Below the pieces are notes generated by a model. It saw only the letters and a program-made list of their open reading frames with translations. It ran no database searches and had not been told where the DNA came from. Shown here piece by piece: positions 11,628 to 23,312 of a stretch of DNA of 64,000 nt. Both the position numbers and the translations under genes were made by a program. The stretch spans positions 1,796,478 through 1,860,477 of the forward strand of contig BDGG01000001.1 of NCBI GenBank assembly GCA_001949185.1, in the 5' to 3' direction. Within the stretch, counting starts at the first letter, position 1, and every line of letters begins with the position of its first letter. Source of the stretch: Ramazzottius varieornatus (lineage: Eukaryota > Tardigrada > Eutardigrada > Parachela > Ramazzottiidae).

Positions 11628-14012
11628 TTAAAACAATCGGGACGTCGTTCCGGGAGCCGCTGACCCAGGTAAAGGCGTAGACGCTACTTGTACGAACTTG
11701 GCCGAGGATGCGAAGTACTTGTTTCCGGTGGCTGTACCCGATCTTTCTGCAGCTTGAGGATTCACGATCTCGATGCCTTGGTAGGGTGTGAACGCCACGC
11801 TCGAAGCCGTACCAGCAATCTGTCGCCTGATGGAGGTTGTTCCACCGTACGTCTGGTGCTTCTTCACTTGGTTCTAAAATCAAACACCAAGTTGAAGTCT
11901 TCCCCCTGAAAGAGTCAGATAGAAGTTTCTTCAAAAAAGCTCGACGATATACAGTACTTGCAACTTCTTGGACATCTTCACTTGAGTCTTGTTATCCACC
12001 TGCGGCCCTCGAATGCGACCACCGACAGCTTTACCCAGTTGCCCAACCGAGAAACCAATTGCATCTTGATAAGCGTCTTCCTCGATCTACGAACAAAAAC
12101 AAACGTGAATCAACCGCAGTGCAACGATGTTTGGAACGAGTTTGCTTTGAAATCACCTCTGCGAAAGTTGTTCGGTTAGCCGCTTTCCGCATATCCGTCG
12201 CGCCCAGCTTCTCCTTGGCTTTACGAGCTCTTCGGCCACCACGCTTCTTCCTAGCTTGATCCAGTGGTGCCGGGAGGGCTTTGATGTTCTTGACAGGTGG
12301 TGGTTCTTGCCACTTGTCCATCTTTTTATCGATCTCGGCTCGGAACTTCAGGCCTTCTTCACCAGTTCGGCTTTCGTGGTTGCTGTCCACTCTGGCAGCT
12401 AACGTCAGCTTGTTAGCTACTAGTCGAGCTGCCTTTATCCTCAAATCCTACAAGACAAACTGTTCGACGTAAATAATATACAGGAAGCTGCCTCCGGGAG
12501 TGGAATCAAAGCGATAGGATATATTCAGCGCACCTTTGGGAGATCTTGAACAATGTCGCTATAGTAGATGAGCCCAGTATGGGGTATCATGGTCGTGTTC
12601 GAGAACCCGGACAGGCCTTTCTTTTGCTGACCGAGAAGCAGAACATTCGACGACGGCATCGATGCGAGACCGCGCAGGCCACCAGCGATACCTGCAATCA
12701 CATATTCTTCCATACGCAAAGAGAAAACTTGGCACTTCCGGTCAGACCGGAAACCCGTTTTCACGGATCAACTACCATCAGGGAACCAAGTTTATTTCCC
12801 AGTGAACTGGTTTTGGAGAGAACAGAGCAAACGTGAAGGGTTGCGTACCCATCAGTTTTGCCGCTGTTGAAGCGCCGACTATGGCGGAGAGGTTCGGTGC
12901 GATGAAGGACATCTTGGACTCGACATGCTGGTAGATGGCTTGCTTGCTGCTGTTGAGCTGTTCAGCAATATCACAAGCTTCCCTGACTCTTTCGAGTTCT
13001 TCCCTCTGCAGCTTTTCCCTACCAGACATTCGTTACTGTAAAACAGCCGATTCGAGTAACCTGCGGGATAGTAGTCACGCTCTGAACAAACTTACCCTGA
13101 TGTAGTTGAGGCCGCCACACTGACAATCATGATGGTAGCTCCTGGGACGATCCTGGCCAGCTCGTCATTCTGCTTGGCCTTCTCCACATCATTACCCAAA
13201 GCCTAAAAAACAGAAATTGTACAGTCTACAGTGCCATCAGGAACAAGATCTGTATACCCGAAGAAGTGCGATACTGAAGAACACCAATCTACCTTGACGG
13301 CTTTGACGTATTCAAGTGGATTCTGTATCAAGTTCTCCAATTCCGGAAATCTCTTGTTATATTTGTCGCGAATGTATTTATGGATCGTGTCTGTCAAAGA
13401 AGCAATTCACTAATCATCAACCCGGAACTTAGACTGGCGAACGTGGGACATTCGCTACCCCAGTCATGTTCGCGGAAGTCAGCTAGGGAAATATTAACAA
13501 CGCTCGACAAAACGGACTTACTTATTTCGTTGTCGATGTCCACGGCCAGACGATTAGCAGAAACGATCAACTGGTACTCAGGATCAGCTTCCACAGGTCC
13601 TGAAACTGTAAAGGAAGACATGTTCGAGGCGCTGGTCTTGGGCTTTTGTTGAAGTCGTCTGTAGACTAACCGGAAAGCCAACCGGAAGTCAGGCTGACAT
13701 ATCTACACGCGGAGTCACTTACGTTCTGAGGGAGTGTCCTTCTTCCTGCTGTCGTGAATCCTCGACATCACATCTGTAAACTGGAACAGAATGTCATTTT
13801 ATCGTCTAGACGTCTACATCAACGAGGACACGTTCATAACTAACCTCTGGACTTTGGACGAGCCTAGCGACTTTATATACGCGATCATCAGCCTGGTCGT
13901 CGACGTCCATGGCATCGTCTCCTGTGATCTCCTTGACTTGTACATATTCTTTCTGATCCTCCGGTATTCCATCCTCGTTCAGGTCAGCCCAAAGCTCATC
14001 CGCTAACGACAT
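11628..14012 (-). CDS. PRPF31: Pre-mRNA processing factor 31
   Basis: Ten exons (14012..13845, 13780..13723, 13605..13522, 13390..13293, 13202..13096, 13018..12849, 12691..12534, 12447..12157, 12086..11958, 11873..11628), all in phase, encode 502 aa (human 499). It starts MSLADELWADLNEDG like vertebrate PRPF31. Landmarks are the NOSIC region (HKYIRDKYNKRFPELENLIQ), the Nop domain (SKMSFIAPNLSAIVGASTAA, LSGFSNTTMIPHTGLIYYSD), the Lys/Arg-rich motif KKRGGRRARKAKEKLGATDM and the conserved end GTASSVAFTPYQGIEIVNPQ. The protein binds the U4 5' stem-loop and 15.5K and bridges U4/U6 to U5 in the tri-snRNP. It is divergent from GTF2E1, whose start codon is 476 bases away. Confidence 0.96.
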
Positions 14013-14488
14013 CTCAATAGAGCTGCGTCTGCAAGCACAGAACAGTGTTTGCGTTGCCCATATTAATTAGGATCAAACGTGAAGCGCTGACACTCAACCA
14101 GAACACAGCTCCACGCACCTGCGGCACCTCAGACCACTTTCCCAGTCCAGCAGCAACCTGCTCACAGGTACAAACGCTTTTTAATCCGTACGATGCGGCA
14201 AGAGAGGCCGCAGAAGATGGAGAGTAAAGAAAATGGAGACAAGATGGACCGGAAATGAAAATGAAGCCACAACAAATTTATCGAAATTACCGGTACGGCT
14301 AACCATCCTTGTGCACGATGGCAAGTCATGTGTGCTTTTGGCATTTGTTCAAGTTGTGCCAACTTAATCTCGACTTCAATTTAAGTTAGTTGACTTCCGG
14401 TTTCCACCAGCCCGGATAAGCTCCTTGTGGAAGCCAGGAAGTGAGTTACCGATGATAGATATTGATCCTCCCGTAATCATCGGAGAGG

Positions 14489-16020
14489 ATGGATGGTGGA
14501 TGGGCGCCGACACCGATACCGAAGACGTCCAAGGTGCCTTACCAAGTGCAGCAGCTGGCTCGCATGGTTGCTTATGCCTTCTACGGGAAAGAACACGGCC
14601 TCATTGTTGATGTCCTGTGTCGATATTCCTCTGTCAAAGAGGACGATCTGTGTGATGTACTGAAGCTGGAAAAGAAGCAGGTGCGCCAGTTGTTGGCAAA
14701 CTTGAAAGCCGACCACATCATCGCTTCTAAGCAGAAGTTAACGAAAGATGCCATCAACGACATCTCCTCTCGCGTGTACGAATACGGAATGGAATACTCT
14801 ACCTTCCTCAACATGGTCAAATACAAGCTGGACCAGATGCGTCGGAAACTGGAGGTCGAGGAAAGACATAACGCCAACCGTGCTGCGTTTATCTGCCAAG
14901 AATGCAAACGGAGCTTTCAAGATTTGGAAACTGGCGAGGTGGGTTGATTGTCGATTGAACCACAACAGTTTATGCGAAATCACCAACTGTGGCGTATGAC
15001 GTCATCGCGACTCGGACGCAGTACGAACAGCAGTTCGACGTCAAGCGTCACTTCAAGTAGTACTGTACTCGTAGAGTTCGCATTTTCGAATTAGTACTAT
15101 AGTCCATGCAGTTGTCAGGTGGTTATCTTGATGTGTTTTGTTTCGCTCGTAGCTCATCGACTTCATGACTGGTAAGATGGTTTGCACGTACTGTGGAGGT
15201 GAAGTCGACGAAGACACATCGGCTCCCGCCGAGAAGTCCCAACAAGTAATGATGGCCCACTTCAACGATTCTCTGAGTCCTTTCTTCAACCTCATTCACG
15301 AGATCGACGCCATGGACCTCGCACCTGAAGACCTGCGAACGGACTTCTCAGACTCCTCTGGCTTGTCGAATCTCCGTGCCTTGGAAGCTGGTGCTAATGG
15401 CGGAACGTGGAGCTCCGACAAGCGAGACTACAACTACACTCCGCAGAACATCACCATCAACCTGGGCGAAACTGAAGTGGTGACGGTCAAAGCAAAAGAA
15501 CAGCCAGTATGGCTGACGAAGAGTACCGTAATGGATGACGATACTGGACATCCGTCTGTCTCCACCGGTGATGGTTCACATAATGCGGAAAGTAGTGAAG
15601 ACAAAGCAGCTGCGGCGGAAGGTTTCTTATCCGTGTTGATGAAGCACGAGAAGGAGATATTCGAGCGGCAGAACGAAGCCAAAAGTGCTCAACGTGGTGA
15701 TCAATGCTTCTTCTTTTTGAATATGGTAATGTTTACTTATTCGAAGTGTTGTTGCAGAAACTGTCCCAAGTCCCCCGATGAAGAGAACGAGAACAGTGGA
15801 CAACCTTGATGAGGTGCAAGAGGAAACCGGTGAAGAAGATGAATTTGACGAGGTGGAAGAGCGAGCGGACGAAGGTGATGATACACCGAAGATCTCTGTG
15901 GGTCATAAATTATATTCCTTAGATGAAATAACAGATGAACTTGTGGCTCAGATGACCGAGAAGGAAAAGCAAAACTATATCCGAGTTGGGCAGCAAGCTT
16001 TTACAGAGTACTCTTATTGA
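14489..16020 (+). CDS. GTF2E1: Transcription initiation factor TFIIE subunit alpha
   Basis: Three exons (14489..14938, 15153..15696, 15758..16020; the exon-2 donor could also be 15693) give 418 aa (human 439). The ATG at 14489 opens the reading frame that holds the domain. Residues about 15-110 are the winged-helix domain (VKEDDLCDVLKLEKKQVRQL, YSTFLNMVKYKLDQMRRKLE). A zinc ribbon follows, with CQEC before the first intron and CTYC after it, split exactly at GE|LIDFMTGKMV. The acidic C-terminus EEDEFDEVEE and the terminal SLDEITDELVAQMTEKEKQ match the TFIIH-binding tail. It recruits TFIIH to the RNA polymerase II pre-initiation complex. It shares the 14013-14488 interval with PRPF31. Confidence 0.95.
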
Positions 16021-16220
16021 GTCGTTTTAGCGACGATTTTCTGTAAGCTAGTGAAACGGGTTTTATTATCTTGACGAACGATTGATGCCGTAGCTCAACC
16101 AGAATACTTACTCGTGCGGGAATTAATTGTCTTTCAGGAAATCTTGTTCCAGGGATTTGAACACGATGTTGTACGGTAACTAGGACGTGGGCAGATGAAT
16201 TGAATCAGCTCGCTTTCCTT

Positions 16221-16270
16221 GTAAGTAGCGCACACTTTCCTTGTTATTGGCTGAAAGTGTGCGCCACTTA
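16221..16270. repeat. Palindromic repeat copy downstream of GTF2E1
   Basis: gtaagtagcgcacacttt ... tgaaagtgtgcgccactta. Elsewhere in 16021-17050 I see one ATG-initiated 75-codon ORF (16626-16853) without recognisable features, and no other supportable gene. Confidence 0.78.
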
Positions 16271-17050
16271 ATACGAAAACGACTCGCTCAAATCATATGC
16301 CCACGTTCCAGCTGTTGCCAGTTTTTCACCAGAAATACATATTTTCTCAGTACGCCGCACGGGTCGTAGTTGTACGATGACGCAAGACCCATTGAAGGTG
16401 CATACATATGTTTCGCGTTCTATTAATACACTGAAAGAATGCCGGTCTTGACTTTTGATCCAGTGTGATCTTTGGTGTATTGGGTACGGTTAAAGGAGCT
16501 GCTAGCCCGATCAACCAGATTCGGGAACAATGACCATGGACGATCGGTTAGGTCTTCGTGGCAGATAACGTTGTAGGAGGTTCAGTCCTCCAGCGGACAG
16601 GACAGCAGAAGTTCGGTCCTCTAAAATGGCTGAACGAATTTCCTCTGTGCTCAAGTCCGTCGATGGTGAACGACCGCAGACCCGCGCAATCTTTTACTCT
16701 CCTATCGAGCTGCTAGAGGGAGCTTTGTTTTGTAATCAGACGGTGGCAGTTGCGCCGGATCACGGTCAAGGTTTTCACTTGTTATTGCGCCAATTTTTGT
16801 CACAGGTTGCGACCGATACGCATCTCATGGCCAGCATGATACTTATCAGCTAGAGCGCGTAAGGTACGACACCGCGGTGTAGAGTATGTAGCCGCCATCC
16901 TCAGTTTCCCCAAAACTTGAGTGACTTGATTACAAATTCTGTCTTTACGAACTTCTGTACTATTTCCAACTAGCTCCTGCCTACTTAATCTTCTACATCT
17001 GCCGGACCTACGTAACTGCACTGAAGACTTTCCGCTAATCGCAATCGAGG

Positions 17051-17470
17051 ATGTTGTCTGGCATCAGATGCTCGCAACTTTATTTCTGGTTCTTTGTTTG
17101 CGTTATCCTTTTCTCGTCATGTCTAACAGTCTTTGGAGTTCCCTTGGAGAGAACAAGCCCACTGTGTCCAGCTGTGCGACCCAGACTGACAGGAAAGATG
17201 TACCATTGTGGGAAGTTACCAGTATTCGACATCCAGCTGGCTTCTTGTAAGTCGTCTCTTTCTTCCGGGTTCCCGCTTTCTTGTTGTACCGTTGAGGTTG
17301 CACGAGTACCTCAATGTATGTACAGAAGACTGGTATATGTCACGGTATTGAGTGTCTCTCTTTTTACAGTTTATGAAAGGGCGTGTCAATTCAGCTGCCG
17401 GAAGGTGCCCGGATGCACGACGGGTTACTGCTCTGGAGGACGACTTGGTGGACCCTGCATCTGTTCGTAA
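17051..17470 (+). CDS. Secreted defensin-like peptide (cysteine-stabilised alpha/beta type)
   Basis: Two exons, 17051..17246 and 17370..17470 (donor TCTT|gtaagt, acceptor ctttttacag), encode 98 aa. The intron is 123 bases and contains no stop in frame, so retention would also translate. Residues 1-29 form a strong signal peptide ending SSCLTVFG. The mature part ends ERACQFSCRKVPGCTTGYCS and then GGRLGGPCICS-stop. It shows Cys-x3-Cys, then Gly-Tyr-Cys, then Cys-x-Cys, the layout of CS-alpha/beta defensins including a GxC...C gamma-core. Two further cysteines lie upstream (SPLC, MYHC), so there may be four disulfides. It is probably an innate-immune antimicrobial peptide. A CS-alpha/beta channel-blocking toxin or an unrelated knottin are alternatives. 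Confidence 0.62.
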   Translation: MLSGIRCSQLYFWFFVCVILFSSCLTVFGVPLERTSPLCPAVRPRLTGKMYHCGKLPVFDIQLASCKSSLSSGFPLSCCTVEVARVPQCMYRRLVYVTVLSVSLFTVYERACQFSCRKVPGCTTGYCSGGRLGGPCICS

Positions 17471-18082
17471 CGTTCGCGAGGAACCATGTCGGTGTTTTTC
17501 GTTGGACTTGCAGCTCCTCGCTCTCGCTTCTTGTATTGCTGATGGAAATTATGAGTTTTCCGCTCGGCATCCATTTTCCCCTTTGTACATGCCGCCCTTA
17601 GTTCATAGCATTTTGCGCTACAGTTACAACGCACCAACTTCCCTGTTATACCCTTTCTGAATTTATGGGGTAACTTACAGAACCTTTCAGTATATTTTCT
17701 AGGCCGTGTTTATCCTGTCAACAAAAAGATACGAAGTCTATGTTCACTTTGATATCTGTAGTAAAGCCCGAATAAGGCCCTTCATAATTATAGTAGACAT
17801 GCGTATACAGCAGATAGTAACCCATCAGTCAATTGACCGGAAACTGGTGGGAAGGCTACCATGTACAGTAAGAGTACTGCCACTATACTTTTCGATAAAG
17901 AACACTAACGTAAACTACGTAAAATAATAAATATAATAAAGAAGCGTGATCCATGTTATTCGCAAAGCGGGTAGGGTACAGCTCAAGAGACAGCAACAAA
18001 ACAAGCTTGCGAGCTCTTCCAGCGTATCTCAACGATAATCTTTCTAAATCGGCGCCAGAACTTTGCCATGCGCTGTAGGTTC

Positions 18083-21000
18083 TCAGAAATCTGACGTCCC
18101 ACTAGTCTGCCATTCTGTAAAATAAGCGGAATTACCTCAAACTGAACATAGCGGGGAAAACCCGAAAATTCGACTTCCGGTTCCGGCCTACGGCACCACC
18201 AAATTTCGTGCCACACGCTTGTGACATCACTGCGAAATCACGAGTTGGGTGCTAACTTAGGCAAACACACGTGCAATATTATTTCAAGTGACGCACGTTG
18301 TTATTGTTACTGGCTGGAATGGTGCGCCACACAAGATAAGGCCGTGTTCATTTATTCACCCTGGCAGGCCACCCGACCGCGTGCTCCGGTAGACTCAACA
18401 TTGCGGCACGTGGGTGGGTATCCTACGTGGGTAACACTCTGTCTGACCAGTTTTATAGCTTCGAAAGTTGGAGCTTTCCTCAATCTAACGTTTGACAGTC
18501 TTGACTTACGCTGATGAGATGACGGTCTCGAGTCGTACTGGATCTGAATGGGTATCACGCGGGTATTTCCCTGACCGGCGGACTGCATCGAAGACGGAGC
18601 GTTGCTGTTGAAGATGGAGCCATTGTTCCAGCCGGAGTTGCCGCTCGGACTGGATTGCTGCATTTGTCGGTGCGTGCTCGGCATTTGCATTTCCGTCCGG
18701 AAGGTACTGGTGAACGTGGGCTGATGCTGTGGCTGGGATTGCTGTCGGTAACTTGGCGTATTATTTGAATAATTCGATGATGGATAGGGATCAGAGAAGT
18801 CAATGTCGGTGGGAGTGACAAAAGAAGTGAAAGGTAAGGTCCGGTGGATGATGGGCTCGGTTGAGGGAGAACGTGTGTAGTTGGGGATGATGTACGGACT
18901 TTGCTTGTTCGCGGGTGTCGGAGAGTGTTGCTGAGGCTGAGCTGTAAGAATAAGAAACTTGTACTACGCCGTCCATGAAAATGGAATATATGAGAGATCG
19001 TCAAACCCAGCGGACATAGTTCATTTTATTGAGTAGCGCACGATTCCAATGATTTTGGCCAATAAAGTGCGCCAGTTGGAAAAACGGTTCTGTCGAGTTC
19101 ATTCGCGTATGTTTCATAATGTGGTAAACTTGCCAGTTTGTCCGTAGTTTTGTCCGAATGAATAGGTCGGAGTGGGAGAGCGACTCTGTTGCGTGTAATT
19201 AGGAGTCGCCGATTGGTAAGTAGGTTGTTGTGGTTGACTTCCGCCTGTCCAAAGCTACTGGTTAAATTTTGCTCTCCGCGTCTGTCATCTTTGACAGATT
19301 AAAACACCACCTACCTCGGTTTGACTGAGGGTTCTGGACTCCGAACGACGCTGTGGGTTGTTGTCCGTAGTAATACGACTGCTGCGCTGGTTGAGATGGT
19401 TGCTGGTGTTGTGGGTGATACTGCTGACTTTGCTGGGGTTGATACGACGTGGTCAAAGCTTGTGGCTGCTGGTAAGAGTTCACTCGGGGAGAAGGTGCCA
19501 CTCCGGTGTTTGCATTGCCTGGAAGGAAAAAATGCGAAGGCTAAAAATCTGGGCCAAACTCAGTAGTAAAGTAAAAAAGAAAAAGCGCGGCAAGAAAAGG
19601 AGCGAAGGAGCATGTTACGAGCATGTAAAGAAACCGTTCGGTGAGAGAGCCACTTGCAATTTTTTCCGGCTCTGCCTGTTAGCTTTACAACACAGTTTTC
19701 TGCAGAGGTAGCGTGAGCGATCCAAGCAAGGCCGTTATGCAGAAGATCATGTTCGGCCAAGTACCTTGCACAGATTTTTTTGTTAGGAGAAGCGGAGAAG
19801 TGCGTCCAGAGGACGGAAAGAGTTGCTGGTAAGGGCTGGATGGCGAGCTGTTATAATTACTTCGAATTTGATCCATCAGTTGGGCGGCTTTTGTTGTTCC
19901 AGAAGCCTGCCTGTCCGAACCCGACAAACTGTTACTGCGACTGCGAGCAGAACGCTGTGGTGAGTACGTCGAGCGGAAGTCGTTGCGAGTTCCGGCATCG
20001 GAGCTTACATTTTCATCTACAAGTACTGCAATTAGAAAAGAACCAAAACATTGAAATTTTCAGCTTCGAAGATTACCGTCGCTTCTATTGTTGTGAGACC
20101 AGCTGGAAGGTCCAGCTGAAGGCTTCGGACTTCCATAAGAAGGTGTAGATCTGTAATTCGTCTGAAACTGTGGTGTGGGCGACGGGGTGGAGAAATGCTC
20201 GTAAGAGTTCGTCTTCGGCGATGACCCATACGAGGAAGCTGCGTGTGTCGCTGCCGGCTGTGATGTACTGTATGACGTCACAGGGGTTGGACTGTAAGTT
20301 GGAGCCTGAGAGGGCGGAGCTGGACTGTACGACGACGCTACAGGTGGCGCTGGTGGTGCAGCGGCTGAACTGTATCGTTGTGGAGCCGTTGGGACCGGCG
20401 ATGGCGTCCCGAAACTGTTTCGTCTTTGACCATAGTCTGAAGTGTCGTTTGAGCTAGCATGAAGGCTTGTTGCGGGTTTAGCTAGTTTCTCGGCGAGGGA
20501 ATTACGCAGGTCGGCAAGACCGCCACCATTCGAGGAGCTATCGCCCGAAGCTCTGCGGTTCCCGAAAGAAGGTGTGGATGGGCGAGCCGGCGATACTGTT
20601 CCTGAACCTCCAGCGCCACCAGCAAGACTCTTCTCGTAGTTTTCTCGCTTGATTTGGCTGGGAGTTTTGAGCTGGTCGGCGGTGATGCCTGGAAATACAA
20701 CCGATGAATTGCGAAGGTAAATATACGAAGGCGCGGAGTTTCTCCCATGTCAAATAGTGTCCAGGGTACAGAGTACGCAGTCATTATCTCTTGGATGTTT
20801 TCTTTGGGTAATAGGCGGAAGATTGTTGGCGCATCAGCGTCATCACGTTAGGGTGCTGCTTGGTATTTTTGGAATTTTGTCGTGGCGTAACAGATAGCCA
20901 GTATGCACAAGACGCTTACCGTAGTTAAAAGGCTTGGCGTCGGATTTCTTGCCACCAGCCAACTTGGATGCTAGATCTTTGCCTGACGCGGCATCCTCTT

Positions 21001-22351
21001 GATCTTTCTGCAAGAGCCAAAGTCAGGAACGGCAATTAAACTTGGACTGAAACACAGACAGGAAGCGTATCCCTTCAAGGTCTGTAACTTGCATACGAAC
21101 TCTCGTCCTAACGAATATATCTTAACACGATCAGTTTACATAATAGTCTGAACCGATCATCGAGATCAATTTGTTCTCAATTGATTTTTGGGGCGAAATT
21201 TTTATTAGAAATTAAAAAAAGGTGCGAACGTTTGGAGTTGAGCAGCGAAGAAAAAGAGTGCAAACTTTCGCTTCGGCAAACTTTTTCACCAAGAGCCAAA
21301 AAGTGTCAGAGCGATGTTCCAAATTGTTATTTGGTGTATGAAGTTTGACAAATTCATGCGGCGCCGTAAATCATTACAGTCCGGTCGATCGAAATCTGGT
21401 ACCTATTTCTCCGATTTTGTTTTGAAGTCTGCTATACATTCGCCATACAGCACGACAAGCCACGGCCGAAATTACACTACACATAAATTACACCGTAGCT
21501 TTACTGGTATGATCAAGTAATCAACCCGCATGTGGACCGGCTGTGTCGGCATGGCTCGCAGTTCGTTAATTTTGCACGATTTCTTTATTTTGAAATCGCA
21601 AAACCAGGTACCAGATTTCGAGCGACCGGACTGTACTCACTGCATACAAACAATGGTATAATGAGCAATATGGCCCCGCATGATTGACTTCATGGTCGAG
21701 TTTGACATTTCCCTTTCACTGTCCTACTTGCCGCATTGGTGTTGAATTTGACATTATATTGTTTACAAAAGCGAAAGCGGCTTCTTCCACAAAGTATCGC
21801 ACTTATTCAAATGGCACTGGAATCTAGACAAACCATCTTTAGAAGTGGCGCACGCTTACAGCCAATAAGACTGTCAACGTGCGCCACTTGGAAAGCCAGT
21901 GTGTTACGGAAGCTTTTGTCCAGATGTCAACAAGTTACCATAGGTGTCATGGTTCCATAAGATAGCTGGAAAAGCTGCCTAGCTCGTCGCGCATCTGTTA
22001 AGCTCGAAAAACGAAAGTACTTTCAGAAAAACTACAGGCACGTGGAGACGGATAAAGTGAACACTGGTCAGTGGGTTTTTTGTTACCATGCGGTACCTGT
22101 TGCTTGTAGGTTGGCATTGAACCGAATCCAGGAGCAGGTGGAGGGGGAGGGGGAGGTGGCGGACCAGCTCCTGTCTGTGCTTCCTCTGCGGAAGAACCTG
22201 CGAAAGCTGGAGGTGGCGGAGGAGGAGGTGGGGCTGGAGGACCTCCAGTACTGTCGCTGGAACTGAAGTCCGTATCGTAACTTCCATTCAACGACAGACT
22301 ACCAAATCCAGGTATGACCGAGGGTGTATCATATCCATAAGAAGTGGCCAT
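18083..22351 (-). CDS. Unrecognised Pro/Ser/Gln-rich 661-aa protein
   Basis: Eight exons (22351..22097, 21007..20920, 20688..20077, 20016..19765, 19518..19315, 19244..19134, 18941..18510, 18114..18083), with phases agreeing throughout. The N-terminus MATSYGYDTPSVIPGFGSL leads into two polyproline runs (GGPPAPPPPPPPP and GPPPPPPPPPAPGFG) able to bind profilin, EVH1 or SH3 partners. A short charged helix-prone part follows (KDLASKLAGGKKSDAKPFNY, DQLKTPSQIKRENYEKSLAG), then long Ser/Pro/Tyr/Gln low complexity, and finally the hydrophobic motif NTRVIPIQIQYDSRPSSHQ close to the end. Intron 6 uses a GC donor (ACTG|GCAAGT). No LIM, PDZ or FH2 domain is present. A cytoskeletal or muscle-scaffold role is speculative. 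It could also be the disordered part of a known family that I fail to recognise. Confidence 0.6.
18284..18335. repeat. Palindromic repeat copy, intron 7 of the Pro-rich gene
   Basis: caagtgacgcacg ... tggtgcgccacacaag; the right arm is mutated near its end. Confidence 0.68.
19031..19080. repeat. Palindromic repeat copy, intron 6 of the Pro-rich gene
   Basis: gagtagcgcacg ... agtgcgccagttgg, followed by the outer-arm sequence aaaaacggttctgtcgagttcattcgc. Confidence 0.7.
21377..21633. mobile_element. Tc1/mariner-type MITE in intron 1 of the Pro-rich gene
   Basis: Left end CAGTCCGGTCGATCGAAATC and reverse complement of the right end CAGTCCGGTCGCTCGAAATC agree over about 28 bases. TA occurs at 21375-21376 and 21634-21635. 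257 bases, no coding capacity. Confidence 0.84.
21841..21890. repeat. Palindromic repeat copy, intron 1 of the Pro-rich gene
   Basis: agaagtggcgcacgcttacagcc ... cgtgcgccacttg. Confidence 0.78.
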
Positions 22352-23260
22352 TGCTGTGGTTGCGAATTAAAAGCACTTGACAATGTGCTGAACAACGGGC
22401 TGATATCACAACACTTGAAAAGCGGCTTTGTCTGCCGTGTTTTGGATGAAGAATCGAAGATCAATAAAGTGAAACCAAATACTCGAGGATTATTCAGCGC
22501 GATATTTGTTTAATTCTACAAAAGGCGTACAATTCAAGTGGCGCACTGTTGCCTCAGACGAAGATCAATGTCAAAGCAATGACTCTTGTGACTTCCGGTC
22601 GGTTCTGAAAGAAGAACGAGGCATGGAAAGGACCAAGATAGTCGGCGACGCTGTCATCATCATCAATAATTAAAAAGATGAGGAAAACACTGGTGTTTAT
22701 GCCGTCATCACTTTACAGCTGTGGTTTAAGGCTTTAGAGCCAACATTTTTGGCTGACGAATGTAGTCTAAGGCGAAGACCCAACATTGCGCGAGGCTACT
22801 GTAGCTTCTGTAAGCTTGTGCGCCGGCTGGTACGTGCGACATGCTTCGGCTGAGCTGAAGAGCCAACGGCAACGTTTACCATATCCGGCGTGTCGTTGAT
22901 ATTGATGGCTCGTTTGGAATAGTGCTGATGATGGTCTCTTATGGTTTTCCATCTTGCGGAGGCTGAATGCTGTAGTACTTCTTCAAGAAGACGTGCGTGC
23001 TGTATGGTATTAATACGATTATTTCAATAACTGAATGTACAGTAACGGTTTTTTGTGGCCGACATTAGTCTCGCCGGAAGCGAAGACCTACAAACGCTAA
23101 ACGCGCAAGGGAGAGGCCGGTGAAAATATCATCAGTAGGTGATAACTGTAGCCACCGTACAGTTGTGCTGATGATCCAGCAATTACCGCCAATTTGTTAA
23201 ACGTCACGGAGTGAAAAAGCATGTGAGCGACCGGTAAACGAAATGTGAGAGATCGTCACT

Positions 23261-23312
23261 AGAGGTGGCGCACGTTTTCACTGTAGTTAGCTGAAGGCGT
23301 GCCGCGACTTGA
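23261..23312. repeat. Palindromic repeat copy
   Basis: agaggtggcgcacgttttcac ... gcgtgccgcgacttg; the right arm carries two substitutions. Confidence 0.7.

Noticed and set aside
16626-16853. ATG-initiated 75-codon ORF (MAERISSVLKSVDGERPQTR)
   Set aside because: No family, no neighbouring exon that continues it, and it is close to what chance would give at this length.
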